Positions 1 through 7,198 of a DNA stretch of 64,000 nt are shown piece after piece. The translations under genes were made by a program, and so were the position numbers. Source of the DNA: Dechloromonas sp. Dech2017 (GTDB taxonomy: Bacteria; Pseudomonadota; Gammaproteobacteria; Burkholderiales; Rhodocyclaceae); assembly GCA_009469585.1 (NCBI GenBank), contig SSXW01000011.1, positions 51,417 to 115,416 of the forward strand. The letters are read 5' to 3'. How positions within the stretch are numbered: the first letter of the stretch is position 1; each line of letters begins with the position of its first letter. The notes under the pieces were generated by a model. That model was not told the origin of the DNA, made no database searches, and saw only the letters and a program-made list of their open reading frames with translations.

Positions 1-1
1 C

Positions 2-556
2 CTGGCCGAAAAAAAGATCGAGTACGATTTCGTCATCGACTCCCCGTGGCTGGCCGACAGCAAGGTGCCCGACGTCAATCCGCTCGGCAAGATTCCCGTG
101 CTGCTGCTCGACGACGAAACGCCGCTCTTCGATTCGCGCGTCATCGTCGAATACATCGATAACGTGACGCCCAACAACAAATTGTTCCCCGCCCCCAATC
201 GCGAACGCACCGAGGTCAAGCGCTGGGAAGCCCTGGCCGACGGCCTGTGCGATGCGGCAGTGGCCGCCCTGCTCGAAGGCAAGCGCCCAGCCGGTGAACA
301 AAGCGCCGACTGGATCGCCCGCCAGAAAGGCAAGATCGGCCGCAGCCTGGCCTTCATGTCGGAATCGCTGGGCGACAAGCCCTTCTGCATGGGCACCCAC
401 ATCGCCATGGCCGACATCGCGCTCGGCACGGCCCTCGGCTACCTGGCCTTCCGCTTTCCGGGAATTGACTGGCGAGCAGATCACCCCAACCTGGCCAGGC
501 TGTACGACAAGCTGATGCAGCGCCCGTCCTTCGCCGAAACTGCCCCCCGGGACTGA
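2..556 (+). CDS. Glutathione S-transferase family protein (5' truncated by window edge)
   Basis: The reading frame is open from base 2, so the true start lies before the window and about 184 residues remain. The visible part begins inside the N-terminal thioredoxin-like domain: NPLGKIPVLLLDD carries the cis-proline segment, and ETPLFDSRVIVEYID is the glutathione gamma-Glu contact region with its (E/D)S-type signature. An all-helical C-terminal domain follows (ERTEVKRWEALADGLCDAAVAAL... HPNLARLYDKLMQRPSFAETAP). This is the usual cytosolic GST layout. Such enzymes conjugate or reduce substrates with glutathione; the substrate cannot be told from the sequence. A weak hairpin follows the stop. 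Confidence 0.9.
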   Translation: MAEKKIEYDFVIDSPWLADSKVPDVNPLGKIPVLLLDDETPLFDSRVIVEYIDNVTPNNKLFPAPNRERTEVKRWEALADGLCDAAVAALLEGKRPAGEQSADWIARQKGKIGRSLAFMSESLGDKPFCMGTHIAMADIALGTALGYLAFRFPGIDWRADHPNLARLYDKLMQRPSFAETAPRD

Positions 557-575
557 TCGACCAGGGTATTGCGAG

Positions 576-602
576 AAAAATGGCGCCATGAGCACCATTT
601 TT
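576..602 (+). terminator. Weak hairpin downstream of the GST gene
   Basis: AAAAATGG (576-583) and CCATTTTT (595-602) are inverted around an 11-nt loop. The stem is mostly A-U and its right arm doubles as the U-tract, so termination would be weak. It lies 20 bp after the GST stop and about 90 bp before the HD-GYP gene. Confidence 0.3.
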
Positions 603-691
603 GCTTCCCGGCCAGGGAACAGCCGCCCAGTTCCCCTGTCGAACCGGTTGAATTTTGTTCAACAAAGCATGCTGGAACAGGGGGGAATCCA

Positions 692-1276
692 ATGACCAGG
701 GAACAACTCGACTATTCGCTGTCGGTAGCGCTCGGCGAGCGCGACCAGGGAACCCGAAAACACTGTGAGCGGGTCATCCGGTTGTCGATGGCGCTCGGCG
801 AACACATCGCGCTGACCGAGCAGGAACTGGCGCGGCTGATGATGGGCGCCCGCCTGCACGACATCGGGAAAATCGGCATTCCCGACCGCGTGCTGAGCAA
901 GCCGGCCTCCTTCGAAGCCGACGAGTGGGAGTGCATGAAGCAGCACCCGTTGATCGGCGAACGCATCGTCCAGTCGATGGGTGGCGAACATGCCGAGGCG
1001 GTAGCCGACATCGTCCGCCACCATCATGAGCGCTTCGACGGATCAGGTTATCCGGACGGCTTGAGCGGCAGCGACATCCCGCTGCTGTCGCGCATCATCT
1101 CGCTCACCGACTGCTACGACGCAATGGCCGAACCGCGCCCCTACCACAAGGCGCGCAGCCATCAGGCGGTGATGGACATCCTGTCCAGCGAAAGCGGCGT
1201 CAAGCACGACCCCGACCTGCTCCACGCCTTCAGCGCCCTGATCGAGGCCCCGGACAGCCAGTCGCTGATCAACTGA
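692..1276 (+). CDS. HD-GYP domain protein, probable c-di-GMP phosphodiesterase
   Basis: This 194-residue protein is almost entirely an HD-GYP domain. Visible signatures are H24, the HD dyad at 56-57 followed by IGKIGIPD, H85 (QHPLIGE), HHHERFDGSGYPDGL at 110-124 containing the GYP triplet at 119-121, and the D in SLTDCYDAM. These are the metal-binding and GYP residues expected of active HD-GYP enzymes, which hydrolyse c-di-GMP to GMP or pGpG. No receiver or membrane segment is present, so it is a stand-alone cytosolic enzyme. The ATG at 692 was chosen because it follows a purine-rich G-run; upstream codons in the same frame look non-coding. It converges with mnmA 12 bp away. Confidence 0.9.
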   Translation: MTREQLDYSLSVALGERDQGTRKHCERVIRLSMALGEHIALTEQELARLMMGARLHDIGKIGIPDRVLSKPASFEADEWECMKQHPLIGERIVQSMGGEHAEAVADIVRHHHERFDGSGYPDGLSGSDIPLLSRIISLTDCYDAMAEPRPYHKARSHQAVMDILSSESGVKHDPDLLHAFSALIEAPDSQSLIN

Positions 1277-1288
1277 GCGGCGACACCC

Positions 1289-2386
1289 TCAGCTGATCAC
1301 CCCGCCGCCCAGGCACACCCGGCTTTCATAGACGACCACCGACTGGCCGGGGGTCAGCGCCCACTGCGGCTCGGCGAAGTTGATCGAACACTGCTCCCCG
1401 TCCACCGAGGCCACTTCGCACGGCTGGTCGGCGGTCCGGTAACGCGGCTTGGCGGTGTACACCCAGTGGGTGTGCGGCGCCCGGCCGGAAATCCAGGACA
1501 ACTGCTCGGCGACCAGCGAATTCTTGAGCAGGGCCGGATGGTCGTGCCCCTGCACGACGTACAGCACGTTCCTCTCCATGTCCTTGCCGGCGACAAACCA
1601 GGCCTCGTGGTCGCCGCCGCCCGGCCGCCCCTTTTCCTTGAGGCCGCCGATGTGCAGGCCCTTGCGCTGGCCAAGGGTGTGGTACATCAGGCCGTCGTGC
1701 TCGCCGAGCACCTTGCCGTCGTCGAGCCGGCGGATTTCGCCCATGCTCGGCGGCAGGTAGCGCGCCAGGAATTCCTTGAACGGCCGCTCGCCGATGAAGC
1801 AGATGCCGGTCGAGTCCTTCTTGGCGGCGACGTGCAGGCCCTCGGCCTCGGCGATCTTCCTGACCTCGCGCTTGTAGATGTCGGCCAGCGGGAACAGCGT
1901 CTTCGACAGCTGCGCCTGGTTCAGCCGATAGAGAAAATAGCTCTGGTCCTTGGTGCCGTCCTCGGCCTTGAGCAACTGGTACTTGCCGTCGAACTCGCGC
2001 ACCCCGGCATAGTGCCCGGTAGCGATCTTGTCGGCGCCCATCTGCAGGGCATGGTCGAGGAAGGCCTTGAACTTGATCTCGGCGTTGCACAGGATGTCCG
2101 GATTCGGCGTCCGCCCGGCCTGGTATTCGCGCAGGAACTCGGCGAAGACCCGCTCGCGGTATTCGGCGGCGAAATTGACCACCTCGACATCGATGCCGAT
2201 CTTGTCGGCGACGCTCATCACGTCAATCAGGTCCTGGCGCGACGAGCAGTATTCCTCGGTATCGTCGTCCTCCCAGTTCTTCATGAACAAGCCGATGACG
2301 TTCCAGCCCTGGCGCTTGAGCAGCAGCGCCGCCACCGAGGAATCAACGCCGCCGGACAAGCCGACGACCACGGTTTTCTTAGACAT
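1289..2386 (-). CDS. mnmA: tRNA-specific 2-thiouridylase MnmA
   Basis: MnmA makes the 2-thio group of s2U34 in tRNA-Lys, -Glu and -Gln, with sulfur delivered by a persulfide relay. The 365-residue protein has the PP-loop SGGVDSS at 11-17, the nucleophilic cysteine C100 in [10 protein letters not shown], and the second catalytic cysteine C196 in [31 protein letters not shown] and the C-terminal beta-barrel ([12 protein letters not shown]...CLGGGVI) are also typical, and the length matches the family. Its start overlaps the stop of the upstream exported protein by 8 bp, so it lies third in a Nudix - Cys-protein - mnmA operon read leftward. Confidence 0.97.
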   Translation of the reverse strand: MSKKTVVVGLSGGVDSSVAALLLKRQGWNVIGLFMKNWEDDDTEEYCSSRQDLIDVMSVADKIGIDVEVVNFAAEYRERVFAEFLREYQAGRTPNPDILCNAEIKFKAFLDHALQMGADKIATGHYAGVREFDGKYQLLKAEDGTKDQSYFLYRLNQAQLSKTLFPLADIYKREVRKIAEAEGLHVAAKKDSTGICFIGERPFKEFLARYLPPSMGEIRRLDDGKVLGEHDGLMYHTLGQRKGLHIGGLKEKGRPGGGDHEAWFVAGKDMERNVLYVVQGHDHPALLKNSLVAEQLSWISGRAPHTHWVYTAKPRYRTADQPCEVASVDGEQCSINFAEPQWALTPGQSVVVYESRVCLGGGVIS

Positions 2387-2939
2387 CGGGCCCAGCCCCT
2401 TTCTTCCATTCTTCCAGCGGCAGGATCACCGCCGGCTGTCCATTATCCACAAACCAGCTGTCGACGACGAAGCGCGCCGCCTCGGGCGTGCCGTCGCCAA
2501 CCGCTTCGATCACCGCCGACCAATGCACCATGAAGACCAGCGCGAACTGCCTGATCTCCGGCTCGAGCACGCGGTGCCAGCGCAACCAGCCGCGCCGCTC
2601 GAGCATTTTCAGCAGGCGGGTGGTCGAGGTCGAATGATCGATGCAGTCCATCCGCCCCGAACCGTAGTCGTCGGCCAGGTTGCCGCCGCGATCGCGGTGG
2701 ATGACCGACTGCTCGCCGCCCCAGCGATAGAGCAGGCCGACGGCCAGGGCCAGCGAATTTCGCTCGTTTTCGGCGTCGACCGCCGCCATCATCAAGCGGC
2801 GTACGTCACCGAGCTGGCCCTCGCTGTAACGGATGTCGGCCTCGGCCTGGCAACTGTAGCCGTGGCAGATCGCCACCCACTCGTCGGCCGCCGCCGACCC
2901 GGACAGCATGACGAAGAGCGCCGCCAGCCAGCCCCGCAT
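2379..2939 (-). CDS. Exported protein of unknown function with a conserved-looking Cys-His-Asp set
   Basis: The 186-residue protein starts with a short signal peptide (about residues 1-18, cleavage near AAA-DE). I do not recognise a named family. The mature part holds C99 in [13 protein letters not shown]139 in VFMVHWSAV and D160 in [11 protein letters not shown]. That Cys, His, Asp order resembles transglutaminase-like or papain-like cysteine enzymes. C25 and C30 could form a disulfide. It sits between a Nudix hydrolase (1-bp overlap at 2939) and mnmA (8-bp overlap), so the three are probably co-transcribed. The enzymatic idea is inference from residue order only. Confidence 0.75.
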   Translation of the reverse strand: MRGWLAALFVMLSGSAAADEWVAICHGYSCQAEADIRYSEGQLGDVRRLMMAAVDAENERNSLALAVGLLYRWGGEQSVIHRDRGGNLADDYGSGRMDCIDHSTSTTRLLKMLERRGWLRWHRVLEPEIRQFALVFMVHWSAVIEAVGDGTPEAARFVVDSWFVDNGQPAVILPLEEWKKGAGPDV

Positions 2940-3385
2940 CAGCCGTAATGCACCAGCAGGTCGAGGGGCGCGGCGCGGCCGGCCAGGCTGTCCTCGATGC
3001 AGCGCAGGATCAGCGGGCTGCGATGCCGGGCCTGCGTCGCCCGGATTTCGTCGAGGCTCAGCCAGCGGGCGCCGACGATGCCTTCGTCCAACCGGCGATC
3101 AGCCTCCCAGCCGCGCAGTTCGCCGCCGAAGGCGAAGCGCAGGTAGGTCAGTTCCTTGCTCGGGTGGCGCCACTGGTAGATGCCGACCATGTGCGTCGGC
3201 CGGAAGTGGTAGGCGGTTTCCTCCAGCGTTTGGCGAACCACCGCCTGGACCAGCGATTCGCCCTGCTCGAGGTGGCCGGCCGGCTGGTTGAAGGCCAGCC
3301 CGGCCTCGGTTTCTTCCTCGACAAGCAGGAACTTTCCATCGCGGCAGACGACCGCGGCCACCGTCACATTCGGTTTCCAGACCAT
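2939..3385 (-). CDS. Nudix hydrolase, NudJ-like
   Basis: The 148-residue protein has a Nudix box at residues 37-59: G37, E43, R51, then E55-E56. The usual Glu after the Arg is Q52, and the late Gly is Ala (R-Q-T-L-E-E-T-A). The rest (NVTVAAVVCRDGKFLLVEEET...AFNQPAGHLEQGESL, YQWRHPSKELTYLRFAF) resembles NudJ/HMP-pyrophosphate or nucleotide phosphatases. It is the first gene of the leftward trio that ends with mnmA, an arrangement known for nudJ-mnmA in other proteobacteria. It diverges from ilvE. Confidence 0.88.
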   Translation of the reverse strand: MVWKPNVTVAAVVCRDGKFLLVEEETEAGLAFNQPAGHLEQGESLVQAVVRQTLEETAYHFRPTHMVGIYQWRHPSKELTYLRFAFGGELRGWEADRRLDEGIVGARWLSLDEIRATQARHRSPLILRCIEDSLAGRAAPLDLLVHYG

Positions 3386-3432
3386 GCACAGGCCCTATCG
3401 GCAAAAGCGCTATTTTACCCGCTGATTTCAGC

Positions 3433-3438
3433 TAGAAT
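3433..3438 (+). promoter_or_regulatory. Possible -10 element for ilvE
   Basis: TAGAAT lies 37 bp before the ilvE ATG in the 90-bp gap between divergent Nudix and ilvE genes. The -35 position (CTATTT at 3410-3415, 17-bp spacer) matches poorly. Confidence 0.3.
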
Positions 3439-3475
3439 TATGGGCTTTTACACGGCGCAACACGGAGAATCGAAC

Positions 3476-4396
3476 ATGTCCATGTCGGATCGCGACGGCT
3501 TCATTTGGCAGGATGGCAAACTCGTGCCCTGGCGCGAAGCCACCACCCACGTCCTCACCCATTCGCTGCACTACGGCATGGGCGTCTTCGAGGGCGTCCG
3601 GGCCTACAAGACCGAGCGCGGCACGGCGATCTTCCGCTTGAAGGAGCACACCGAGCGCCTGTTCCGTTCGGCCCACATCTTCCAGATGGCCATGCCCTAC
3701 AGCGCCGAGGAACTGAACGAGGCGCAGAAGGAAGTCATCCGCGCCAACCAGCTCGAATCCGGCTACCTGCGTCCGCTCGCCTTCTTCGGCTCGGAGAAGA
3801 TGGGCGTCTCGCCCAAGGGCGCCAAGGTGCACGTCATCATCGCCGCCTGGCCGTGGGGCGCCTACCTCGGCGAGGAAGGCATGCAGCGCGGCATCCGCAT
3901 CAAGACCTCGTCCTACACCCGCCACCATGTGAACATCACCATGGTCCGTGCCAAGGCCTCGGGCAACTACATGAATTCCATCCTCGCCAACAACGAGGCG
4001 ACCTCCGACGGCTACGACGAGGCCCTGCTCCTCGATCCGGAAGGCTACGTCTGCGAGGGCGCCGGCGAGAACATCTTCATCGTCCGCAACGGCAAGCTGT
4101 ACACGCCGGATCTCACCGCCTGCCTGGAAGGCATCACCCGCGCCACCGTCATCCAGCTGGCCGGCGAGATGGGCATCGAGGTCATCGAGAAGCGCATCAC
4201 CCGCGACGAGGTCTATTGCGCCGACGAAGCCTTCTTCACCGGCACCGCCGCCGAAGTGACGCCGATCCGCGAGCTCGACAACCGGCAGATCGGCGCCGGC
4301 CACCGCGGCCCGGTGACCAAGGCCCTGCAGGAAAAGTACTTCGACGTGGTCTATGGCCGCTCCACTGCCCACGCCGACTGGCTGGCTCCCGTCTAA
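3476..4396 (+). CDS. ilvE: Branched-chain amino acid aminotransferase
   Basis: IlvE is a fold-type IV PLP enzyme that interconverts Val, Leu and Ile with their 2-oxo acids using glutamate. The 306-residue sequence shows HSLHYGMGVFEGVRAY at 29-44, the PLP lysine K160 in RAKASGNYMNS, and the cofactor-binding stretch EGAGENIFIV; the tail has EAFFTGTAAEVTPI. All are hallmark IlvE motifs at the expected length. The ATG at 3476 follows GGAGAATCGAAC, a good ribosome site; a second ATG at 3482 is possible. A 62-residue zinc-finger gene follows after 15 bp, as often seen in betaproteobacteria. Confidence 0.96.
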   Translation: MSMSDRDGFIWQDGKLVPWREATTHVLTHSLHYGMGVFEGVRAYKTERGTAIFRLKEHTERLFRSAHIFQMAMPYSAEELNEAQKEVIRANQLESGYLRPLAFFGSEKMGVSPKGAKVHVIIAAWPWGAYLGEEGMQRGIRIKTSSYTRHHVNITMVRAKASGNYMNSILANNEATSDGYDEALLLDPEGYVCEGAGENIFIVRNGKLYTPDLTACLEGITRATVIQLAGEMGIEVIEKRITRDEVYCADEAFFTGTAAEVTPIRELDNRQIGAGHRGPVTKALQEKYFDVVYGRSTAHADWLAPV

Positions 4397-4411
4397 CCCA
4401 GGAAAATCATC

Positions 4412-4600
4412 ATGTCCGACAACAAGACCGTTGAAGTTACCGCCCACGACCTGCCGCTGCACTGCCCGACGCCCAATTCGCCGCTGTGGAGCCAGCATCC
4501 GCGCGTCTTCCTCGACGTCGTGAAGACCGGCGAAGTGACCTGCCCCTACTGCAGCGCCAAGTACGTGTTCACCGGCGAAGCGCCCAAGGGGCATCACTGA
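4412..4600 (+). CDS. Small zinc-finger protein, zf-CHCC family
   Basis: The 62-residue protein carries C18, H29, C44 and C47 (LHCPTP...SQHPRVFL...VTCPYCSAKY), the Cys-His-Cys-Cys pattern of the zf-CHCC family that includes the NDUFS6 subunit of complex I. The bacterial members' role is not settled. It is only 15 bp behind ilvE and is probably translated from the same mRNA. The stop is followed by a repeat-rich gap. Confidence 0.88.
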   Translation: MSDNKTVEVTAHDLPLHCPTPNSPLWSQHPRVFLDVVKTGEVTCPYCSAKYVFTGEAPKGHH

Positions 4601-4688
4601 GTTGCCTAGCTTGGTTGCCTGGTTGCCTAGCTATTAGGATCGAGTAAAGGCCAGGCCTCGGCGCCTCGACCGCTCGATCCTAGGCAAC
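4601..4688. repeat. Repeat cluster with interrupted inverted repeat between zinc-finger gene and waaF
   Basis: GTTGCCT occurs three times in direct orientation (4601, 4614, 4622). The right arm CTCGATCCTAGGCAAC (4673-4688) is the reverse complement of GTTGCCT plus AGGATCGAG (4622-4628 and 4636-4644), separated on the left by a 7-nt insert AGCTATT. As RNA this would fold into a 16-bp stem with a bulge and a roughly 28-nt loop. It could be a terminator-like structure or a small palindromic mobile unit. Confidence 0.55.
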
Positions 4689-4709
4689 TCGACCCTAACA
4701 GCTAACAGA

Positions 4710-5720
4710 ATGAAAGCTCTGATCGTCGCCCCCTCCTGGATCGGCGACACCATCATGGCGCAGCCGCTCTTTGCCCGGCTGCACGCCAGGCATCCCGGCC
4801 TGCAGCTGGATGCCCTGGCGCCGCGCTGGGTGGCGCCGGTGCTGCAACGCATGGCCGAGATCTCGGACGTCGTCGACAGCCCCTTCGGGCATGGCCAGGT
4901 GTCGCTCAAGGCGCGCTGGCGGCTGGCCCGCCAGCTGGCGGCGCGGCGCTACGACGCCGTCTATGTCCTGCCCAATTCGCTGAAATCGGCGCTGGTCCCT
5001 TTCCTGGCCGGCATTCCCAAGCGCGTCGGCTTCACCGGCGAGTCGCGCTACGGCCTGATCAACGTCCGCCATCGCCTGAACAAGCAGGCGCTACCGCTGA
5101 TGGTCGAGCGCTTCGCCCAACTGGCCGAGCCTCCGGGAAAAACACTGGAAAATTCCGTTTTTCGGCCAAAAATCCGGTCGACCGCAGCGGAGCAGCAACA
5201 GACCCTGGCCGAACTGGGCATCGAACGCCCGACCCGCCTCGTCGCCTTCTGCCCGGGCGCCGAATACGGCCCGGCCAAGCGCTGGCCGGCCGCCCACTTC
5301 GCCCGGCTGGCACGTAGCCTGGCGGCAGACGGCTACGCCATCTGGCTGTTCGGCTCGCCCAAGGACCACGCCGTCGCCGAGGAAATCGCCGGCCTCGCTC
5401 CCGGCCTCTGCCGCAACCTGTGCGGCACGACTTCGCTGGCCCAGGCCGTCGACCTGCTGGCCCTGGCCGACCTCGTCGTCTGCAACGACTCCGGCCTGAT
5501 GCACGTCGCCGCCGCGCTGCAGCGGCCCATCGTCGCGCTCTACGGCTCGTCGTCGCCCGGCTTCACGCCGCCGCTTTCCGACCAGGCCGACATCCTCAGC
5601 CTGAATCTCGAATGCAGCCCGTGCTTCAAGCGGGAATGCCCGCTTGGCCACCTCGACTGCCTGAACAAACTGTCGCCCGACCAGGTGCTCGCCGCCTGCC
5701 GGGCCAGGATAGCCCGATGA
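4710..5720 (+). CDS. waaF: Lipopolysaccharide heptosyltransferase II
   Basis: WaaF (GT9 family) adds the second L-glycero-D-manno-heptose to the LPS inner core at the cytoplasmic face of the inner membrane. The 336-residue protein begins MKALIVAPSWIGDTIMAQPLF, the typical N-terminal acceptor loop, and has FCPGAEYGPAKRWP in the middle. The C-terminal ADP-heptose-binding segment is CNDSGLMHVAAALQRPIVALYGSSSPGFTPPL, ending with the cysteine-rich tail CSPCFKRECPLGHLDCL seen in WaaF proteins. The stop overlaps the start of the next gene as ATGA. A copy of the dispersed 31-bp motif lies inside (5158-5188). Confidence 0.95.
   Translation: MKALIVAPSWIGDTIMAQPLFARLHARHPGLQLDALAPRWVAPVLQRMAEISDVVDSPFGHGQVSLKARWRLARQLAARRYDAVYVLPNSLKSALVPFLAGIPKRVGFTGESRYGLINVRHRLNKQALPLMVERFAQLAEPPGKTLENSVFRPKIRSTAAEQQQTLAELGIERPTRLVAFCPGAEYGPAKRWPAAHFARLARSLAADGYAIWLFGSPKDHAVAEEIAGLAPGLCRNLCGTTSLAQAVDLLALADLVVCNDSGLMHVAAALQRPIVALYGSSSPGFTPPLSDQADILSLNLECSPCFKRECPLGHLDCLNKLSPDQVLAACRARIAR
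5158..5188 (-). repeat. Dispersed 31-bp motif, copy in waaF
   Basis: Read on the minus strand: exact core GCTGCGGTCGAC, 3 nt, ATTTTT, 5 nt, AAAAA. Fully matches the consensus spacing. Confidence 0.8.
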
Positions 5721-6151
5721 GCGCGCCGACCCACTACGCCTCGCCTGACCAGGTCGAGGAAGCCTTCTACGAAGCCGTCGCCCGCGGCGATGCCGACCTG
5801 CTGATGCTGGTCTGGGCCGAGGACGAGGAAACCCTGTGCGTGCATCCGACCGGCGTCCGCCTGCTCGGCGACATCCCGATCCGCGAGAGCTGGCGCAGCA
5901 TCTTCGGCAACGCCAGCCTGCGCGTCCAGGCCGAACCGGTGGCCCACTGGAACGGCACGGTGATGGCCATCCACCACCTGACCGAACTGCTCTTCGTCGG
6001 CGACGACCCCAGCCCGCACGGCCCGCTGCACGTCACCCACGTCTATGTGCGCGGCGCCCACGGCTGGCGCCTGGTCAGCCGCCACGCCTCGGCGGCCGAC
6101 GACGGCCACCAGGCGATGGCCGAAGCCAGCCGCCAGCACACGCTGCACTGA
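5717..6151 (+). CDS. NTF2-like / SnoaL-type protein
   Basis: The 144-residue protein resembles the SnoaL_3/DUF4440 branch of the NTF2-like fold: a helical start (DQVEEAFYEAVARGDADLLMLVWAEDEETLCVHPTG), IRESWRSIFG, then beta strands ending in HVTHVYVRGAHGWRLVSRHAS. The family forms small cone-shaped dimers that bind ligands, and function cannot be assigned. Its ATG overlaps the waaF stop (ATGA), so translation is probably coupled. Confidence 0.85.
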   Translation: MSAPTHYASPDQVEEAFYEAVARGDADLLMLVWAEDEETLCVHPTGVRLLGDIPIRESWRSIFGNASLRVQAEPVAHWNGTVMAIHHLTELLFVGDDPSPHGPLHVTHVYVRGAHGWRLVSRHASAADDGHQAMAEASRQHTLH

Positions 6152-6235
6152 GCGTTGCCGACCCGCCCCCCGACCTCCGCCACCGCGGCCCCAACCCTCT
6201 CCTCCCGGCCCGGCCTGGCCCGGATGCCCTGCCCG

Positions 6236-7189
6236 ATGCCCTACCAGCCACCCGCCTGGCTGCCCGGCGGCCAGGCGCAAACCCTGTGGCCGCTGCTCAT
6301 CAAGCCGGGCCCGGTCGGCCTGCGCCGCGAACGGTGGACGACGCCGGACGGCGACTTCATCGACGTCGACCACCTCGACGGCCCGCCTGACGGCCCGCTG
6401 CTCGTCCTCTTCCACGGCCTCGAAGGCAGTGCCGCCAGCCATTACGCCCGGTCGACGGCGCACGCCTGCCGGGCCGCCGGCTGGCGCCTCGCCCTGCCCC
6501 ACTTCCGCGGCTGCTCGGGCCAACTCAACGACAAGCCACGCGCCTACCACTCCGGCGACTCGCCTGAAATCGACTGGATCCTGCGCCGCCTGCAGGCCGC
6601 CAACGACGGCCGGCGGGTGCACGCCGCCGGCATTTCGCTGGGCGGCAACGCCCTGCTCAAGTGGGCCGGCGAGCACGGTGCGGCGGCCGGCGACCTGGTC
6701 ACCGGCGTCGCCGCCTTCTGCGCCCCGCTCGACCTGGCAGCCTGCGGCCACCACCTGGCCAGCGGCTTCAACCGCCTCTACACGCGGCACTTCCTGAAAA
6801 CGCTGAAAGCCGTGTCGCACGCCCGCCTGCAGCGCTTCCCCGGCCTCTTCGACCTGGCCCGCATGCAGGCGGCGCGCAATCTCTACCAGTTCGACGATGC
6901 GGTGACCGGCCCGGTGCACGGCTTCGCCGGGGCCGACGACTACTGGCGGCAAGCCTCGGCCAAGCCCTGGCTGAAATCGATCGCCGTGCCGACGCTCGCG
7001 GTCAACCCGAAAAACGACCCGTTTTTGCCCGCCCGCCACCTGCCCGGCGCCGCCGACGTCAGCCCCAGCGTCCGCCTCGAACAGCCCGAATGCGGCGGCC
7101 ATGTGGGTTTTGTCACGGGTCCCTTCCCGGGAAGGCTGGACTGGCTGCCGCAAAGGCTTTTACACTTCTTCCTTTTCCAGACGTCATAA
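6236..7189 (+). CDS. Alpha/beta hydrolase, YheT family
   Basis: With the ATG at 6236 the protein is 317 residues and starts MPYQPPAWLPGGQAQTLWPLL, the characteristic YheT opening. An ATG at 6224 is an alternative. It shows LFHGLEGSAASHY, the nucleophile elbow GISLGGNALLKW with S134, and AVNPKNDPFLP and GGHVGFV, which hold the Asp and His of the triad. YheT-like proteins are predicted esterases of unknown natural substrate. It lies close behind the NTF2-like gene and 9 bp before the phosphomannomutase gene. Confidence 0.9.
   Translation: MPYQPPAWLPGGQAQTLWPLLIKPGPVGLRRERWTTPDGDFIDVDHLDGPPDGPLLVLFHGLEGSAASHYARSTAHACRAAGWRLALPHFRGCSGQLNDKPRAYHSGDSPEIDWILRRLQAANDGRRVHAAGISLGGNALLKWAGEHGAAAGDLVTGVAAFCAPLDLAACGHHLASGFNRLYTRHFLKTLKAVSHARLQRFPGLFDLARMQAARNLYQFDDAVTGPVHGFAGADDYWRQASAKPWLKSIAVPTLAVNPKNDPFLPARHLPGAADVSPSVRLEQPECGGHVGFVTGPFPGRLDWLPQRLLHFFLFQTS
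6995..7025 (+). repeat. Dispersed 31-bp motif, copy in YheT-like gene
   Basis: Core CTCGCGGTCAAC, 3 nt, AAAAAC, 5 nt, GTTTT. The stretch encodes the conserved NPKNDPF motif, so this copy may partly be coincidence. Confidence 0.5.
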
Positions 7190-7198
7190 CACGCGACC

